Origin: Tanypteryx hageni
Lineage: Eukaryota; Arthropoda; Insecta; Odonata; Petaluridae
Reading direction: 5' to 3'
NCBI GenBank assembly: GCA_028673005.1
Contig: CM054113.1
Coordinates: forward strand, 210,605,504 to 210,669,503
Length of the DNA stretch: 64,000 nt
Position 1 is the stretch's first letter; every line of letters starts with the position of its first letter. Below, piece after piece: positions 11,761 to 23,446 of this stretch. Both the position numbers and the translations under genes were made by a program. Below the pieces are notes generated by a model that was not told the origin of the DNA, ran no database searches, and saw only the letters and a program-made list of their open reading frames with translations.

Positions 11761-13760
11761 TACAGGGTGTCCGAAAAGTTTGGAAACATAGGGAAATCAC
11801 TCAGAATCACTTCTCCTCAGAATGTGCTCGACCTTCCAGACACTTTTGCAAACGGAATACCATGATTCTTTGTATCCTACGAAGCATATCCGGATCGACA
11901 GCTGCGCAGGCGTCAGTCATTCGCTGTTGCAGATGGTCCAGGTATTGGATTTTCTCAGAATAAACCTTTTCCTTCAGGTAGCCCCATAAAGAAAATCGAG
12001 AGGATTCAAGTCAGGAGATCTGGAAGTCCACTCCATCTCACCAGCCACTGATTCATTAAAAAATAATGGACCAGTCACATGCACGTCCCATAATCCACAC
12101 CAAACCATCAGCTTGACTGATGGTTGGGGAGAACCAATGAGGGTTTTCAGTGGACCAATGGCTGCGGTTTTGTTTGTTTAGCTCCCTATTCACGTAAAAG
12201 TTCGCCTCATCCGAAAACAAAACGCCACGTAAGAAATGTGTTCTCCTCAATCTGGCTCAAGAACCATTAGCACATTTTCATTCTGCGGTCCGGATCGCCC
12301 TGTCAGATGATGCAGTATCTGCAGTTTGTAAGGATGGAACTTCTGCCCCAGCGCCATACTCGTACGCCTGATAAACTTTTTGTGGCTGGCATAAAACTTG
12401 GCACTCACCAGGGCCGGATTAGGCTGAACGCAGAACACGCAAGAGCGTGGGGCCCAAAGGTCAAGGAGGCCCATAGCGGGCAGACTCTTTTAGGCATCCG
12501 ATTAAAGTTTCTGATTTCAAAGGGCCGCCAAGAATGCGCGGATCCAAGGGGGGGGGGGGGCGATCGCCCTCCCCCCTTGAGTACTCTCTGGGATAAGAGA
12601 ATAAGCAGGCTGTCAGGTGGCGGAATGGTTTCTTCAGTAGGCTTAGTTTATTAAATAGATTCTTCTTTGAAATTTCCCATGCTTCTTGTCTTTACGTCGC
12701 TGCCGACGTATTTTCCTAGCAAAAAGGGTTTGTTGGAGATGGTGTCACCCTAAACGGTGCTGAAATTTGCTAATTGGGGTGGTGGGGAGGAGAATGGGAT
12801 TCCCAGGATTTTCAACGAATGGCGGGTGAAGGGGAAGGAACTTACCCACGTGAGACATTGCCTTCGATTTCGCTCAGTGTGCGCACTCCGGGCGCGTAGC
12901 CTCACATAGCCTTTTGGAGAACCCTCTCACCAGGTGCAGTAAAGATAGTATCATATGTATCCTCTCTCTTTCGAACCGCGAGTAGGGGCGATGGCCATGT
13001 CAATGACCTACGCTATCGGCTAGGTGCCAGTAAAAGGATGAAACAAAGCCATCGGTTTATGCCTTGGTTCTCCTTCCACCCTCATTTACTGGTGTCGGTT
13101 CGTTTTGTTCATACGAATGGCTATAATTTAAGAAGCTTTTTAGATGTCTCTTCTTGAGTTTATCCAAAAGGACTACGATGATATTTCTAAATACACATTT
13201 TGGAATTTACCCCTCCCCCCGTTTGTTTAGAGTGCTTCCCCACTTCTGAGCTTTTCCATCTCCCAAAATCCTTTACAAGGGGCCTTTCTCTATCTCGAGT
13301 TTTCCCGTCATTGTTTTCAAGAGCTTACGAGCGTTTTAAAATCATTCATTCAGTGATTCGCTGGCGCATGTGTGATAGTTTGCCGGAGAGGTGCTATAAG
13401 TTGCAAGTGTCGCAGAAGTATATAGTCGGTACACACAATCAGGTTTTGCGCTTCATTGTGTCCCACAATTTAGCATTGCAGCAGCAGTTCTACAAGTATT
13501 CGAAATACCATTACTTCAAGAGTGATTACTACTTCTTTGGAGATAGTCGACGAACATGCAGCGAAGGAATTCTACAATTATCTGTAAGTGATTTCTTACG
13601 AAATTTTTATTGTTTATTTTCTCTATATTCGAATTCAAAGCACTAAAAATGCAACAATCAATGTCTGATAAAAGTATTATTATTTTAAAAATTATTCCGT
13701 GGAATTTATCTTTAAAAGGGAATTTATATATTTAATCATAGTATTATACTTTATTCAGCG

Positions 13761-16131
13761 TTGAAGATGTATAGTAAAATTTTGTATATTATTAACGTGA
13801 ATCATTTTTTCAACATTTTCAGATATACCTTGATTAAAATGAAATCAAACAGACAAAAGCGCCAGAAAACGTTGCATTTTTATCTCAATTCTTCAGAAAA
13901 AGAATCAATAATAAATTCGAGCAATCAAGAAGTGGAAATTGCAGTGTCTACGCTACTACCTGTCGACTCCTTGAAGAGATATGTATACGCTTATGAAGAT
14001 AATAGTTCAGTTATTTCATCGGTTCATTCGGTAGATATCGAACATTATATAAGTAATAGTAGTGCAACGGTGAAGAATGATATCGGTATTTACCTTGGAG
14101 GAAAATTAGATAATTTAACATAGAACTTTTAAAAAATCCGTTTTGTCCACCTAAAAATTATGTCTTTCCTTTTTCTGAGCATCAAAAGAATGACCAAGTT
14201 GAAAAGAGATACCTCAATCAAACTCACTTAGATTCACTTGGGTAGTATATTCTCCAATAAATCAGGGAATTTACTGTAAATATTGTTCCTAGTTCGCTCC
14301 GGCAACTGCTGGTTAAATTAAATGTAAAACTCAGATCGGGATTTTAGTTTAAAAGCCGCTTACTGCATTTTCAAAATTATTGGGTAAGGATGGTGTTCTT
14401 GGAAAACACCAAGGCAATGCTTATCATAATAGCTCTGTGGAATCGTCAAAAATGTTTTTAAGGAACTTTGGCAAGCCCTCAAACTGAAGTTCAAAACATG
14501 TTAATTTCAGGGAGACTGAAACAAGTTCAAGAGAATCGAAAGCGTCTTTTGCCTATTATTGACACGGTCATCACTCTAGGTCAGTGTTTCTCAACCGGGG
14601 TGACATCACACTCCAGGGCGACGCGAGAGTTATTGAAGGGTGACGCAAATATTTGATAAATTCACAGTGTATCATATTATAGATTATAAAAATAAATAAA
14701 ACCAGAAGAATACCTGTCTTAGGTATGTTTATGAAAATAAAATTAGGGAATATTTCATTGGTTTTGTGGATTTGCACGATGAAAATTTCACATCAGGAAT
14801 TAGATAAGACCTAGAACCTAAATTAGGGGGGAATGTGCTAGGAAAATCGATTGTTCAGTTATTAGTAAAAGATGATCTTGATATGAAAAACTGTTGGTAT
14901 TTGCACCGATAACTGCCGTGTCATGGCTTCTGAGCAGCGTGGTGCTGCTTCAGAAATCCGTAAGGTTTCTCCTCATGCGGTTCGAGTTCCTTGCCAAAGC
15001 CATTCATTGAACTTGACTTTGTCGAAATCGTCCGAAACTAGCACAATTAGAAAATGTTTTGAATTAATGGGCGAGGTTATTAATTTTTATCATATGTCAG
15101 CTAAGAGAAGTTTTCTTTTAAAGAGAGAAATTGGTGGAGGATTAAGTAGCTTGTGCGATACACGCTGGGTAGAAAGGCATAATGCTTGTTTAATGTTTGA
15201 GAAAAATTTTTCCACGATTACCAAGATATTGAACGATATCAGTAATTGGGATGATAGGACATCTTCAACAAAGGCAGATTTACTCCTCAATAATCTCATG
15301 ACAAGCGAATTCATTGTTTCGATGAAATGCATTACTTTTATTTTTTCCTTAACACTTCCGGTTAATAAGTTATTACAAAATGAATCGCTAGATCTATATT
15401 CAGCTATAAAATGCATCGAGGACATCATTTGCTTATTAGATTGTGAAAGGAAAAGGGTTTAAGAAGTATTTAATATAATTTGGAAAAGCGCTAATGAATT
15501 TGCAGATATTTTGCAATTAAAGCTCATTAAGCCCTGGTATGCATCAAGACGAATTAACTGTTCGGAAACCGCTGAGGAATACTATCGACGTAGTGTATTT
15601 ATCCCAATGATTGGTACTCTCATAGTTGATTTTCGAAGCCATTTTTGTGATAATACGCTGAAGGCATTTAATTTGGGAAATATATTACCGAAACAACTAT
15701 TGTGTTTGGATCAAGTTGAGTTAGATAATACTGCAACGTCATTATGGGAAAAATATTCTGACTTTTTGAATGTTTCCATTATTTCAAATCCGTTTACTAT
15801 TTTTCTAAGCGAATTAATAATGTGGAAAACCAAATGGGAACGTGAACGTGACATGAGTGCCTGTGAAGTTTTCAGTATGTGCGACGAGGAAATTTATCCA
15901 AGTTGCAAAATTTTATTAAAAAGTTTACTCATTCTTCCTATAAGTGTTTCTAGCTCTGAACACAGCTTTTCTGTTTTTGACGATTAAAAACTTGGTTGCG
16001 GAATAGAATGAGTAAAGAAAGACTTGTTGGTTTGGCGTTACTCCATATACATCAAGATATTCATCTTGACCCGGAAGAGATTTTAGATCGTTTTGCTAAT
16101 TCTGGCAATCGACGACTTGATTTTTTATTGT
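13761..16131 (+). pseudogene. hAT transposase relic, THAP12/P52rIPK-like (DUF4371 type)
   Basis: Pieces in several frames follow the order of this family. There is an N-terminal KMKSNRQKRQKTL region (about 13840), then a region with the 'LKNP..PPKNYVFPFSEHQK' pattern in shifted frames (14130-14200). QENRKRLLPIIDTVITLG at 14535-14580 is followed by an inserted hAT end. FIGFVDLHDENF resumes at about 14755 after an internal deletion. The core at 14923-15462 includes SLCDTRWVERHNA and 15511-15987 follows. The C-terminal dimerisation region (SSSEHSFSV, then LKTWLRNRMS in the next frame) ends at about 16131. Stops and shifts throughout show it is dead. Confidence 0.8.
14583..14735. mobile_element. 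Fragment of a third hAT (one end only)
   Basis: CAGTGTTTCTCAACC followed by GGGTGAC words is a typical hAT terminus. It breaks the transposase frame right after VITLG. Host transposase sequence resumes by about 14750. No matching right terminus or duplication was found, so it is internally deleted or joined to a host deletion. Right limit approximate. Confidence 0.5.
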
Positions 16132-17630
16132 GATTTTTAAAATAAAATGTTAAATGCTATACAAAGTTAATAAAATGTCACAGACACCCGATTTAAATAT
16201 TTATTTTTTTTACATTATGTGAAACATAAGCCTTATACATCATTTTCGCAAAATATGGATTATTGTAAGGGAGGTCAATGTATACGTGGTTTTCAAAATA
16301 TATTTCACCTAAAATAGGTTTATGATAGAAAATATACTATACTATTATTTCTTGTGATAATATCTTTAAAAAGTCCTGAATATAATTTTGACGAATATAG
16401 GGAGTTGTATTTGAAAATTTTCCTATTTAAGAGGAAAATTGTACTTAATCGGTTTCTAGATCCGCCCTTGCCGCCAAGAAGTGCAAAACTTGAAATCGCG
16501 AATTGCGGGACCACCGCAATGATAAGATGTGATTATAGGCGTTCACTTTGCTTTTCTCACAAAATGCTTCCTTTGCTTCCCCATATGGTTATTAACTCGT
16601 CCTAAAATGTTCGTGAGGTCTAAAAGTTTCTCTTGTTCAATATCCCGATGGGGTGGTAACCGGAAGACTTCCCGCAATGAGCAAGAAGAATGTTACAGCA
16701 GGGTCTCTTTTGTTTCCGAGTGAAGAATGGAACATGATGATCCTGGGCCCGTCTAGTTTCCAGATGGAGAGGCCACTAGGGTGAAAAGATGCACCGAGTG
16801 CCTTCCTAGAATTCTTTTTCTTAGAATTGTTCCTGTCCTCGTTTGGAAAGGGTGAACAGTTACAAAGTATTAGTTTTACTTGACTCGCCGTGGAAGCTAT
16901 ACCGCCTTGCGTCAAGTGTTTTGTGAGTTCAGCATTGAGTAGTTCAAATATTATACTTTTGTGTTTATATCCAGAAGAATTTAACAGCAGAGTTTATAAG
17001 TTAAGTTGTATTACTAAATTTTTACATAATTAGTAATTCTAGTGTGTTTTGTTTGTGAGTGCAACAGTGACAAAACCACGGAAAACATCCTCGGAGTTAA
17101 GGTAAAGTTCATTTTATTTTTGCTACAACAATTCAAAACAATCTGATTTTTACTGAATTTGCTCAAAATTTTGTAATAAAATTGATTATTTTTCATTTAA
17201 GAGTAAACTATACAAAATTCTAAAATGGAGGTTTTGCGTTATTATTAAATACTTAAAATCAAAGAAAAAACGTGATATTCGAAGATGTTAAAATATTATA
17301 ATAAATAATTATATTCATCAGATTTTAGTAAGTAATTGATAATTTCTTTCTGTATAGCTGCGTCTGCGAAGTTTGCGGTGGTGCCAGTTTTTCTAGGAAC
17401 AGAATTGGAATTGAGAAATAACAGGAATTTCTTGCGAGTGATAAGTCGGAGACTCCAGTTTAATTTGTTCCGTGTTTGTCTAGTGCTCATCTCGAGAAAC
17501 TATGAACTATCAAACTGAAGCAAGCACAGCTTACGAAAGAGGTATCACTTAGTTAACCACGTGAAATACAGAATACGATTTTCATACGATATTTTTAATT
17601 AATAAATTAAAACATATTAATAATCCAAAA

Positions 17631-18979
17631 ATGTCTTCAAAGCATAAATCAGGTGCACAAAAACGAAAAGAAAAATTAGAGAAAATTGAAAGCATGAAAA
17701 AAATTTCTAGATTAGATAACTTTTTTGTAACTTCTCACATTTTATCTGGTGTGCATAATGGAGCACAAAAATTCATCAGAGACGAGGCGATGCAGGTCAT
17801 ATATATACCGTGCGCCATGCACAGTCTTAATTTAGCAAGCGAAAAAGGTATGAAAGCTTCTGAACAATGTTCACGTTTCTTCGCCCTTTTTCAGCGTTTG
17901 TACACTTTTTTCAGATCATCAACTCGAAGATGACCGAGGTTAAATGAATATTTAACAGGAAAAAAGTTATTAAAATCTTTATTTGCTACACGATTTTTTC
18001 CTCGTTTTCAAACTGTAGATGCGTTATATGATGGATATGGAGTTGTGATATAATGCTTGAATAATCTTATAGAAGACAAATTCTTTAATCAGGAGAGCAT
18101 AATAGAAGGTAAAAACTTGAAGAAGGAACTACTGTACTTGAACACAGCATCGCTTTGTGCCATTTTGAAGGATGACTTAGCAAGGATTGATGCAGTCAGT
18201 ATTTCAATTCAAAACAAAAAATCTAACTTGAAACATTGTTATTCTTCATTATCAAACCTAATTGAATATGTTTCGAGCAAACGAACCGAAAAGGTTTTCA
18301 TGAATTATATCGAAGAGGGAAGAAAGCTTTTAAAAGAAACAAATGGCAAAGATTTTGAACCTATATTTAGAAGAGAAGGAAACAGAAATAGTGCAAGAAG
18401 GGAGTAATTTGATGAATCTAAATGCAAAGAGAATGACGAAGAGTTCTCTGAAAACATATTTTCTGCATTCCGAGTTAACACCTACTATGTTATGTTAGAT
18501 ACTCTGATAATGTGTCTCAAACATCGTAATGAAAATTACAAAAAAAATAATTGATGTATTTGCATTTCTATGGGATAAACAAGGTTCAATAGTTGAGTTT
18601 GTTAAACTCTATGGGGAAAATGTTGAGGAAAATTGTTTGAAAGAAGAATTATTGCAATATAATTCATATAGGGACATAATGTTTGAAGTTGATGAATTGG
18701 ACTTGGTTATGTTGTAATCTAATCTCAAACTAACACAACTATTTCCAAATATTGAGATTGCATTACGAATATTTTTGTTTGCCCATCTCTAATGCCGAAG
18801 GAGAAAGGTCGTTTTCAAAACTAAAATTAATAAAAAATTATTTAAGATCGACCATGACCCAAAATAGGCTTTCAAACCTTGGAATGCTAAGCATCGAAGC
18901 AGATATAGTTAATGAATTAGACTTAGATGAAATAATTTATCAGTTTGCAGCATTTAAATCACTTACATTTACAAATTAA
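17631..18979 (+). pseudogene. hAT transposase relic, zinc-finger MYM1-like
   Basis: This is the transposase of the outer hAT. The N-terminus MSSKHKSGAQKRKEKLEK and KISRLDNFFV is usual for ZMYM1-like hAT proteins in insects. Next comes a piece with YIPCAMHSLNLASEKG and FFALFQRLYTFF (17800-17930). Diverged middle blocks follow at 18057-18407 and 18529-18717. The hAT dimerisation block at 18752-18979 contains NAEGERSFSKLKLIKNYLRS. At least three frame changes or stops separate the blocks, and the DDE-region core is largely missing. Confidence 0.8.
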
Positions 18980-19573
18980 AAAGCTAGTTTGTTAAAACTC
19001 GAAGCCTAAAGAAGTACATTTCCTTGTATGAATACTTATTGTTTCATTATTGAATATGTTTCATGAATTGTATCTTGTGTAAAATATAAATATAATTTTA
19101 TTTGTCTTTATTTTTCCGTCATTCCTTTTTACAATTTAAGCATATGGTTGGACTTTCATTGTGCTAAGAGTGTGGCCTATGGGTCTCAAATAAGTACTTG
19201 GAGAGCAAAGGTCTGACATGCCTGGGGCCCACGCTTGCGCGGGGCCCACGGGTCACTTGATCCGGCCCTGGCAGTCACACTTCCCTGGATTCCCTCAGCT
19301 ACGAGAGGCCGGCCAGACCGAGGCTTGTCCGTCACAGATCCTGTTTCCATACATTTGCTAACAAGATTACCGACTGCGCTGTGTGTTATTGGGTTCCTTT
19401 CCGGATGTCGGGTGTTATACTCTTTCGCCACTCTTCTCTGTGCCCATCCTTCCCAACCAGAGAGAAAGACAATCTCAATTCGCTCCTCTAATGTTAATGA
19501 CATGGGTTAATATTGATCTGAAAAATATGATTATTTATCATATGGTTCCAGACTTTTCGGACACCCTGTATAT

Positions 19574-19961
19574 CAGAAAGCTTAGCTGAGGAAGTACCCG
19601 CAATAACTGAAGTTCCCACTTATATAGGAAGACTATACAGCGATGATAAAATAGGTGAAAATGAGCGATATCAAGGATATTTTTTCCGTAGAACGATTAG
19701 AGAGATCACAACAGGATATTCAAGCCTGCGAATGAGATTTTCTGGTGAATCTGGTGCACTTCTTCCCCTGCAACTCGCATGTTTTATGAATTTCAGGGTA
19801 TTACAAATGTATGTAAATGTATTCACATGCGCGCAAATACTTAACTAAATGTCGGTTTCACAATGATATAGAAAAAATCTATCAGAATAAATATTTCATC
19901 GAGTTAGACATAAAAGCAGATTAACTCATAAAACTAGTACTAATATAGAAGAACGAATTAC
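19574..19961. other. SP-A intron remainder, nothing recognised
   Basis: Native intron sequence between the mariner-like end and the SP-A sixth exon. Confidence 0.3.
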
Positions 19962-20128
19962 CAAGCATGGGTCATCATCGCCTCCCAACACGTCAGCACA
20001 AATCATGGTTTCGTCTATACCTCTGGACAAGACGCTGGGCCTCTTGTAAACTCCGTAAGTCTCATTACATACAGAGAAGCTAACAATGTTACGTTCTACC
20101 TTTATCAGGTATTGGCTCGTCTTCTCGC
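19962..20128 (-). pseudogene. SP-A exon 6 (pre-Ser exon)
   Basis: Acceptor ttttttgcag, donor gtaatt; phase 1 to phase 0. It carries LIKVERNIVSFSVCNETYG and RGIDETMICAD, standard protease-domain landmarks, and ends GGDDDPCL. In chymotrypsin numbering that keeps Asp189 and Cys191 but has Pro at 190. The reading frame is open. The exon aligns with SP-B 30971-31140. Confidence 0.8.
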
Positions 20129-20532
20129 CTGCAAAAAATTAATTATATCAAATTATTTTTAAATTAAACTCTACTACAGCGTTGAATAACCGTTCTGTTG
20201 CTTCTGGAGTTTTAATGGTCGATTACTACTTGGATTACAGATTATAACGTATACAATACCAAAATTACTTTAAAAAATACACAAGAATAACTAGTGTGAG
20301 CTAGAATTATCAACATAATGAGTCAATAATATCGTGCAATTCTCGCAAGTCGCACTCTTTCTTTAAACTTGTGTAAATTTCTATGTATTTAAAGTTGTAG
20401 CAATCATCAGTGTATTTTTCGTGGGCAACGGAAAATATCATTTAATCGATATTGAAACAATTCCTTACATCTTATAAATATGACCTTCATTAAGGACAGT
20501 TAAATAAGCAGAAGAAATACATTTCTACGCAC

Positions 20533-20813
20533 GTTCCCAACCAGTGGAAATGATATTTGGTGGCGAATCATTCTGGTTTATTGGCAGGCAAGCGGGATGC
20601 AACTCTTGGCTTGCCAACTCTAGGGCGTCCGGCTCTAATGCTGGTCCAATTTCCAAGAGTGCTACGTCGTCGTACTTTGACGGGTTCCTGTATCCTGGAT
20701 GAGAGATCCTCCGTACAATTATGTGGATCTGACCCCTCCTTGCACTCGGAGAAGCTGGATCGGTGGCGCTTCGTGTCACCTCTGTGCCAAGGAGTACCCA
20801 TTTGATTGGACCT
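20533..20813 (-). pseudogene. SP-A exon 5 (catalytic Asp exon)
   Basis: Acceptor ccattcag and donor gtgcgt give 281 bases that keep phase with both neighbours. It includes GPIKWVLLGTE, RRISHPGYRNPSKYDDVALL with the catalytic Asp, and ELHPACLPI. The usual GWG turn reads GWE and the exon end is four residues shorter than in SP-B. The frame itself is open. Confidence 0.8.
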
Positions 20814-20819
20814 CTGAAT

Positions 20820-21436
20820 GGAACGATAAGCAAAGCACATACCGGAGTTAATTGCACTGTGGTATCCATGCGAAAAAAAGCCTCTGAAATTAATACTAAC
20901 GTTATAAAATATAAAATTTAATTTAAATCATTATTTTCGAGAATAAGAAATTGACTGTTTGTGGAATTGATATCTTAATTCTCACCGCCATACGCGAAAG
21001 ATCCTAATTTTGATATTATGAGGATTTGGTGGCTTTGTTCTGAGCTGAGAAATATTTTATGGTGATAACATTATTCCAAACATTTTTTATGTGCTAAAGA
21101 CATGAAATGACAAAAATTATGAATGCATTTGAAATGCATTCATAATTTTTAAAATATATTTAATTATTAAATTGAAAAAACTTCCATAGAATAAATAATA
21201 TGTGTATCATATTTACGTCGAATAATGATTTATAATTACCGTGGAACCACATGGGCATCAGCGTGAGTTAGTATATATTTGTCTAGTTAAAAATAATACA
21301 GGTATTGAAACAGGAATCATTTAGCATATATTCAATATATTTTAATTCAAAATTGTTTTAATTTAACATGAAACTGCAGTAAGGTATGATTCACGTTACT
21401 GTACCCGATAACCAGATAAAAATAAATAAAACTTAC
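20820..21436. other. SP-A intron, nothing recognised
   Basis: AT-rich intron. A short inverted pair around 'atgaatgcatttgaaatgcattcat' sits near 21119-21144. No exon or transposon end identified. Confidence 0.3.
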
Positions 21437-21547
21437 GATTCTTTGGAATGATCGCAATGCGCAGATGTCAAGACGAATTTCTCACTTACAAGCGTTCCTC
21501 CGCATATCCATTCTATGTTGTTTTTTTGGTCCAGAACCTACTGCGGC
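21437..21547 (-). pseudogene. SP-A exon 4 (catalytic His exon) with +1 frameshift
   Basis: Acceptor cgacgcag, donor gtaagt. The exon is 111 bases where SP-B has 110. The frame starts AAVGSGPK, then an A run of seven (SP-B has five in different codon spelling) shifts it. The downstream frame then reads IEWICGGTLVS and FVLTSAHC. Removing one A restores the family sequence and the exit phase. In the shifted frame a stop follows within about 13 codons. Confidence 0.85.
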
Positions 21548-21727
21548 CTGCGTCGCGAAAACAATTTTCAATATGCTGGGTAAATATTGACTGAGATCTA
21601 ACAGGATGCTAATAACTTATTCACAATTCTTTCTGTGGCGCACAGAAACTTGCCGACTCATGCGTAACATACGCACAGGCACATGAAGGAAAAAGAGAAC
21701 CGAGAGGATTGACAAGACAGAACTCAC

Positions 21728-21807
21728 CATATGAGGAAATTCTAGTTGATTTGCTAAGTACCTTCCGACGTGTGAAGTACGACAGACGCTACTGTATTTG
21801 TTGCACC
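21728..21807 (-). pseudogene. SP-A exon 3 (linker and activation site, altered)
   Basis: Acceptor ttaaag, donor gtgagt, 80 bases. It encodes WCNKYSSVCRTSHVGRYLAN and ends LEFPHM. The SP-B exon has SITGGE at the matching place, so residue 16 is His instead of Ile and Gly19 is Arg. The linker cysteines that tie the light chain to the protease domain are retained. Confidence 0.75.
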
Positions 21808-22041
21808 CTTTAATTTAAATATGAATGACAAATATTAGGAACACTTGGACACGATATGCAAATGAAGACGGAACTCACGTCTAGTTCATCTTTAGTACTA
21901 AAATAACACAAAAATGTCATTCGTGATGGTGCGAAAATTTTTAATTCTTGGAAGTACCTACATAACAGCATAGTTTACCTTTAATTATTTTATCCGCATT
22001 TTTTCATTATTACGTAAGCATCAAAACGGCAAAATACTTAC

Positions 22042-22257
22042 AGTATTGAGCTTTATCACCAGGCTTCGTTTTTGAATTGACTACTGGCTGTGGTTTCATT
22101 TCTTCTTCTTCCATGGCACAACATATAATTGGATCTCTCCTGCTGAAACTACATATTTTTGGTCTGTGTGACCTTTTAAGACCTTCCGCTGCAGCAGGAC
22201 AGGATCGGTAATCTTTACAAGTGCCATGTTTTCCGTATGAATCGGTACAACTTTCAC
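22042..22257 (-). pseudogene. SP-A exon 2 (clip domain)
   Basis: Acceptor taattcag, donor gtaagt, phase 1 on both sides. Six cysteines lie in clip order: GESC, HGTC, YRSC, PKIC and the adjacent pair IICC. An acidic linker (EEEEMKPQP) and PGDKAQY follow. The clip domain is intact, so decay is confined to the later exons. Confidence 0.85.
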
Positions 22258-22478
22258 CTGAATTAAGTATTATTAAATTATTCATCAACAGTTATATAGC
22301 TACTAAATTCAGTTTCGCGTCTTTTTAAAAATGAAATATGCAAATTTCAGCTGTCGCTTGACACAGTGAATATTATACGCACACTACTTTAGTTAATAGA
22401 CTGCAATGAAAGTAAATACACATACGTTATTGGTATCTCATTTCTGAGACATTGGAAAATGTTATAGACTAGGTCTAC

Positions 22479-22914
22479 CACGGCCGGATTATGGCATAGG
22501 CACTGTGCCTAGGGCCTGCGAGAAAAAGGAGCGTACGAAAAGTTCAAACAAAAATATATATTAACATAAATGCTTTTTTTATAGGTCTAATATTGGGCAA
22601 AAGAAATTATCGTCTCTTTCTTTACTATCAATAGAATACAAATAGTTCCGCAAATTAAATACTGATGTGATTATTTCAAATTTTGCTAACAGAATTGTAC
22701 ATAACCATTGATGTAAATGCAATATTAATAATGAATTTTTTCAAAAAGGTAAATCTTATTTCTAGAATAAATTTTTTTGAGAAATCGATAATAATTCTTC
22801 CCCATATGTTTTCCCAATCAAAAATCACCCTGTATACATGTATATGCATATATAATAGTTAAAAAGGTCTACAACACAGTGCCTAGGGCCTACGTAACCC
22901 TTAATCCTGCCCTG
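22479..22914. mobile_element. hAT-type MITE
   Basis: Perfect 8-bp duplication AGGTCTAC (22471-22478 and 22915-22922). Ends are CACGGCCGGATTA and, inverted, CAGGGCAGGATTAAGG. 'gtgcctagggcct' occurs just inside both ends in direct orientation. No coding content. It lies in the first intron of SP-A. Confidence 0.9.
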
Positions 22915-22922
22915 AGGTCTAC

Positions 22923-23443
22923 ACATCTAATTCCAGCCGATTACATGTTATTAAATGGATAAATGAAACGCGATTCGCTGCAAGTAGAATTATAGTCAGA
23001 TTGCAACAAATGTTCACAATCTTTACTTAAAATATATATTGATGATATCGTTTATATTATTAGGTAGTGATTTTTACAGGGTTAAAGTTTTCTATTTATT
23101 CATACTCAACTCCATATTGCCTACCAGTAGCCGAAGCAAGAACTCACAAGTTTAAGCGCACTTATTTCGGTATACCTATAATCTGTAAATAATTTGCCGA
23201 AGGCGAAAGATTCCGTCACGATGTCTCGGCGTATCGTTGTCCCGGCGCACTTTGGTAGGGGCGGTAAGGAGGGAAGTGAGCTGCTCGGAAGAGGGTAGTG
23301 TGGTGTGTGAATGTGAGGTTGAAGGGGCAGTAAGGAGAGGAGAACCCTTCGCACATGGAGTGAGATGCGCGAGAAAGGTCGCTATCTGTTGTACTTTCAC
23401 AGCATATTGCATTGTAGAAATCGGTCTGCTGCAGTCTCAACGT
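22923..23443. other. SP-A first intron, nothing recognised
   Basis: GC-richer sequence at 23220-23420 gives overlapping open frames on both strands with no domain and no splice logic. Probably non-coding. Confidence 0.3.
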
Positions 23444-23446
23444 TTA

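Larger units (their letters stand above)
12533..16470 (+). mobile_element. Second hAT element nested inside the first
   Basis: A perfect 8-bp duplication CCGCCAAG lies at 12525-12532 and 16471-16478. Termini are imperfect: aatgcGCGGATCC on the left and, inverted on the right, CAAGGGCGGATCT. A G-run and C-run near 12550-12580 form a short hairpin next to the left end. It carries the transposase relic at 13761-16131. Confidence 0.85.
12409..19270 (+). mobile_element. hAT element nested in the mariner (ZMYM1-like transposase)
   Basis: Termini are CAGGGCCGGATTAGGC on the left and, inverted on the right, CAGGGCCGGATCAAGT. Flanking 8-mers GCACTCAC (12401-12408) and GCAGTCAC (19271-19278) match at seven of eight. 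It encodes the broken transposase at 17631-18979 and was itself hit by the element at 12533-16470. Its own length without that passenger is about 2.9 kb. Confidence 0.85.
11807..19503 (-). pseudogene. Mariner-like transposase relic, interrupted and deleted
   Basis: The N-terminal part (19503-19271) encodes a helix-turn-helix region starting MSLTLEERIEIVFLSGWEG, with the hinge GSVTDKPRSGRP typical of insect elements annotated with DUF4817. After the 6.9-kb hAT the frame resumes at about 12400 (SAKFYASHKKFIRRTSMALG). It reaches the first catalytic Asp in LFSDEANFYVN at about 12210. Around 12055 the central core, including the second catalytic Asp, is deleted. Then SRSPDLNPLDF appears, a one-base shift follows, and the tail ends at a stop at 11809-11807. 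It cannot make an active transposase. Confidence 0.8.
11763..19568 (-). mobile_element. Tc1/mariner-like element, split by a nested hAT
   Basis: Inverted ends are CAGGGTGTCCGAAAAGTTTG on the left and, inverted on the right, CAGGGTGTCCGAAAAGTCTG. Each is flanked by TA, the duplication of this superfamily. Outside the nested hAT only about 0.94 kb belongs to this element. Its transposase runs on the minus strand in two parts, one on each side of the insertion. Confidence 0.85.

Noticed and set aside
20533..20560. SP-A Asp exon read as frameshifted because GWG appears as GWE and a stop follows
   Set aside because: The donor gtgcgt just after GWE joins the next exon in frame, so no indel is needed.
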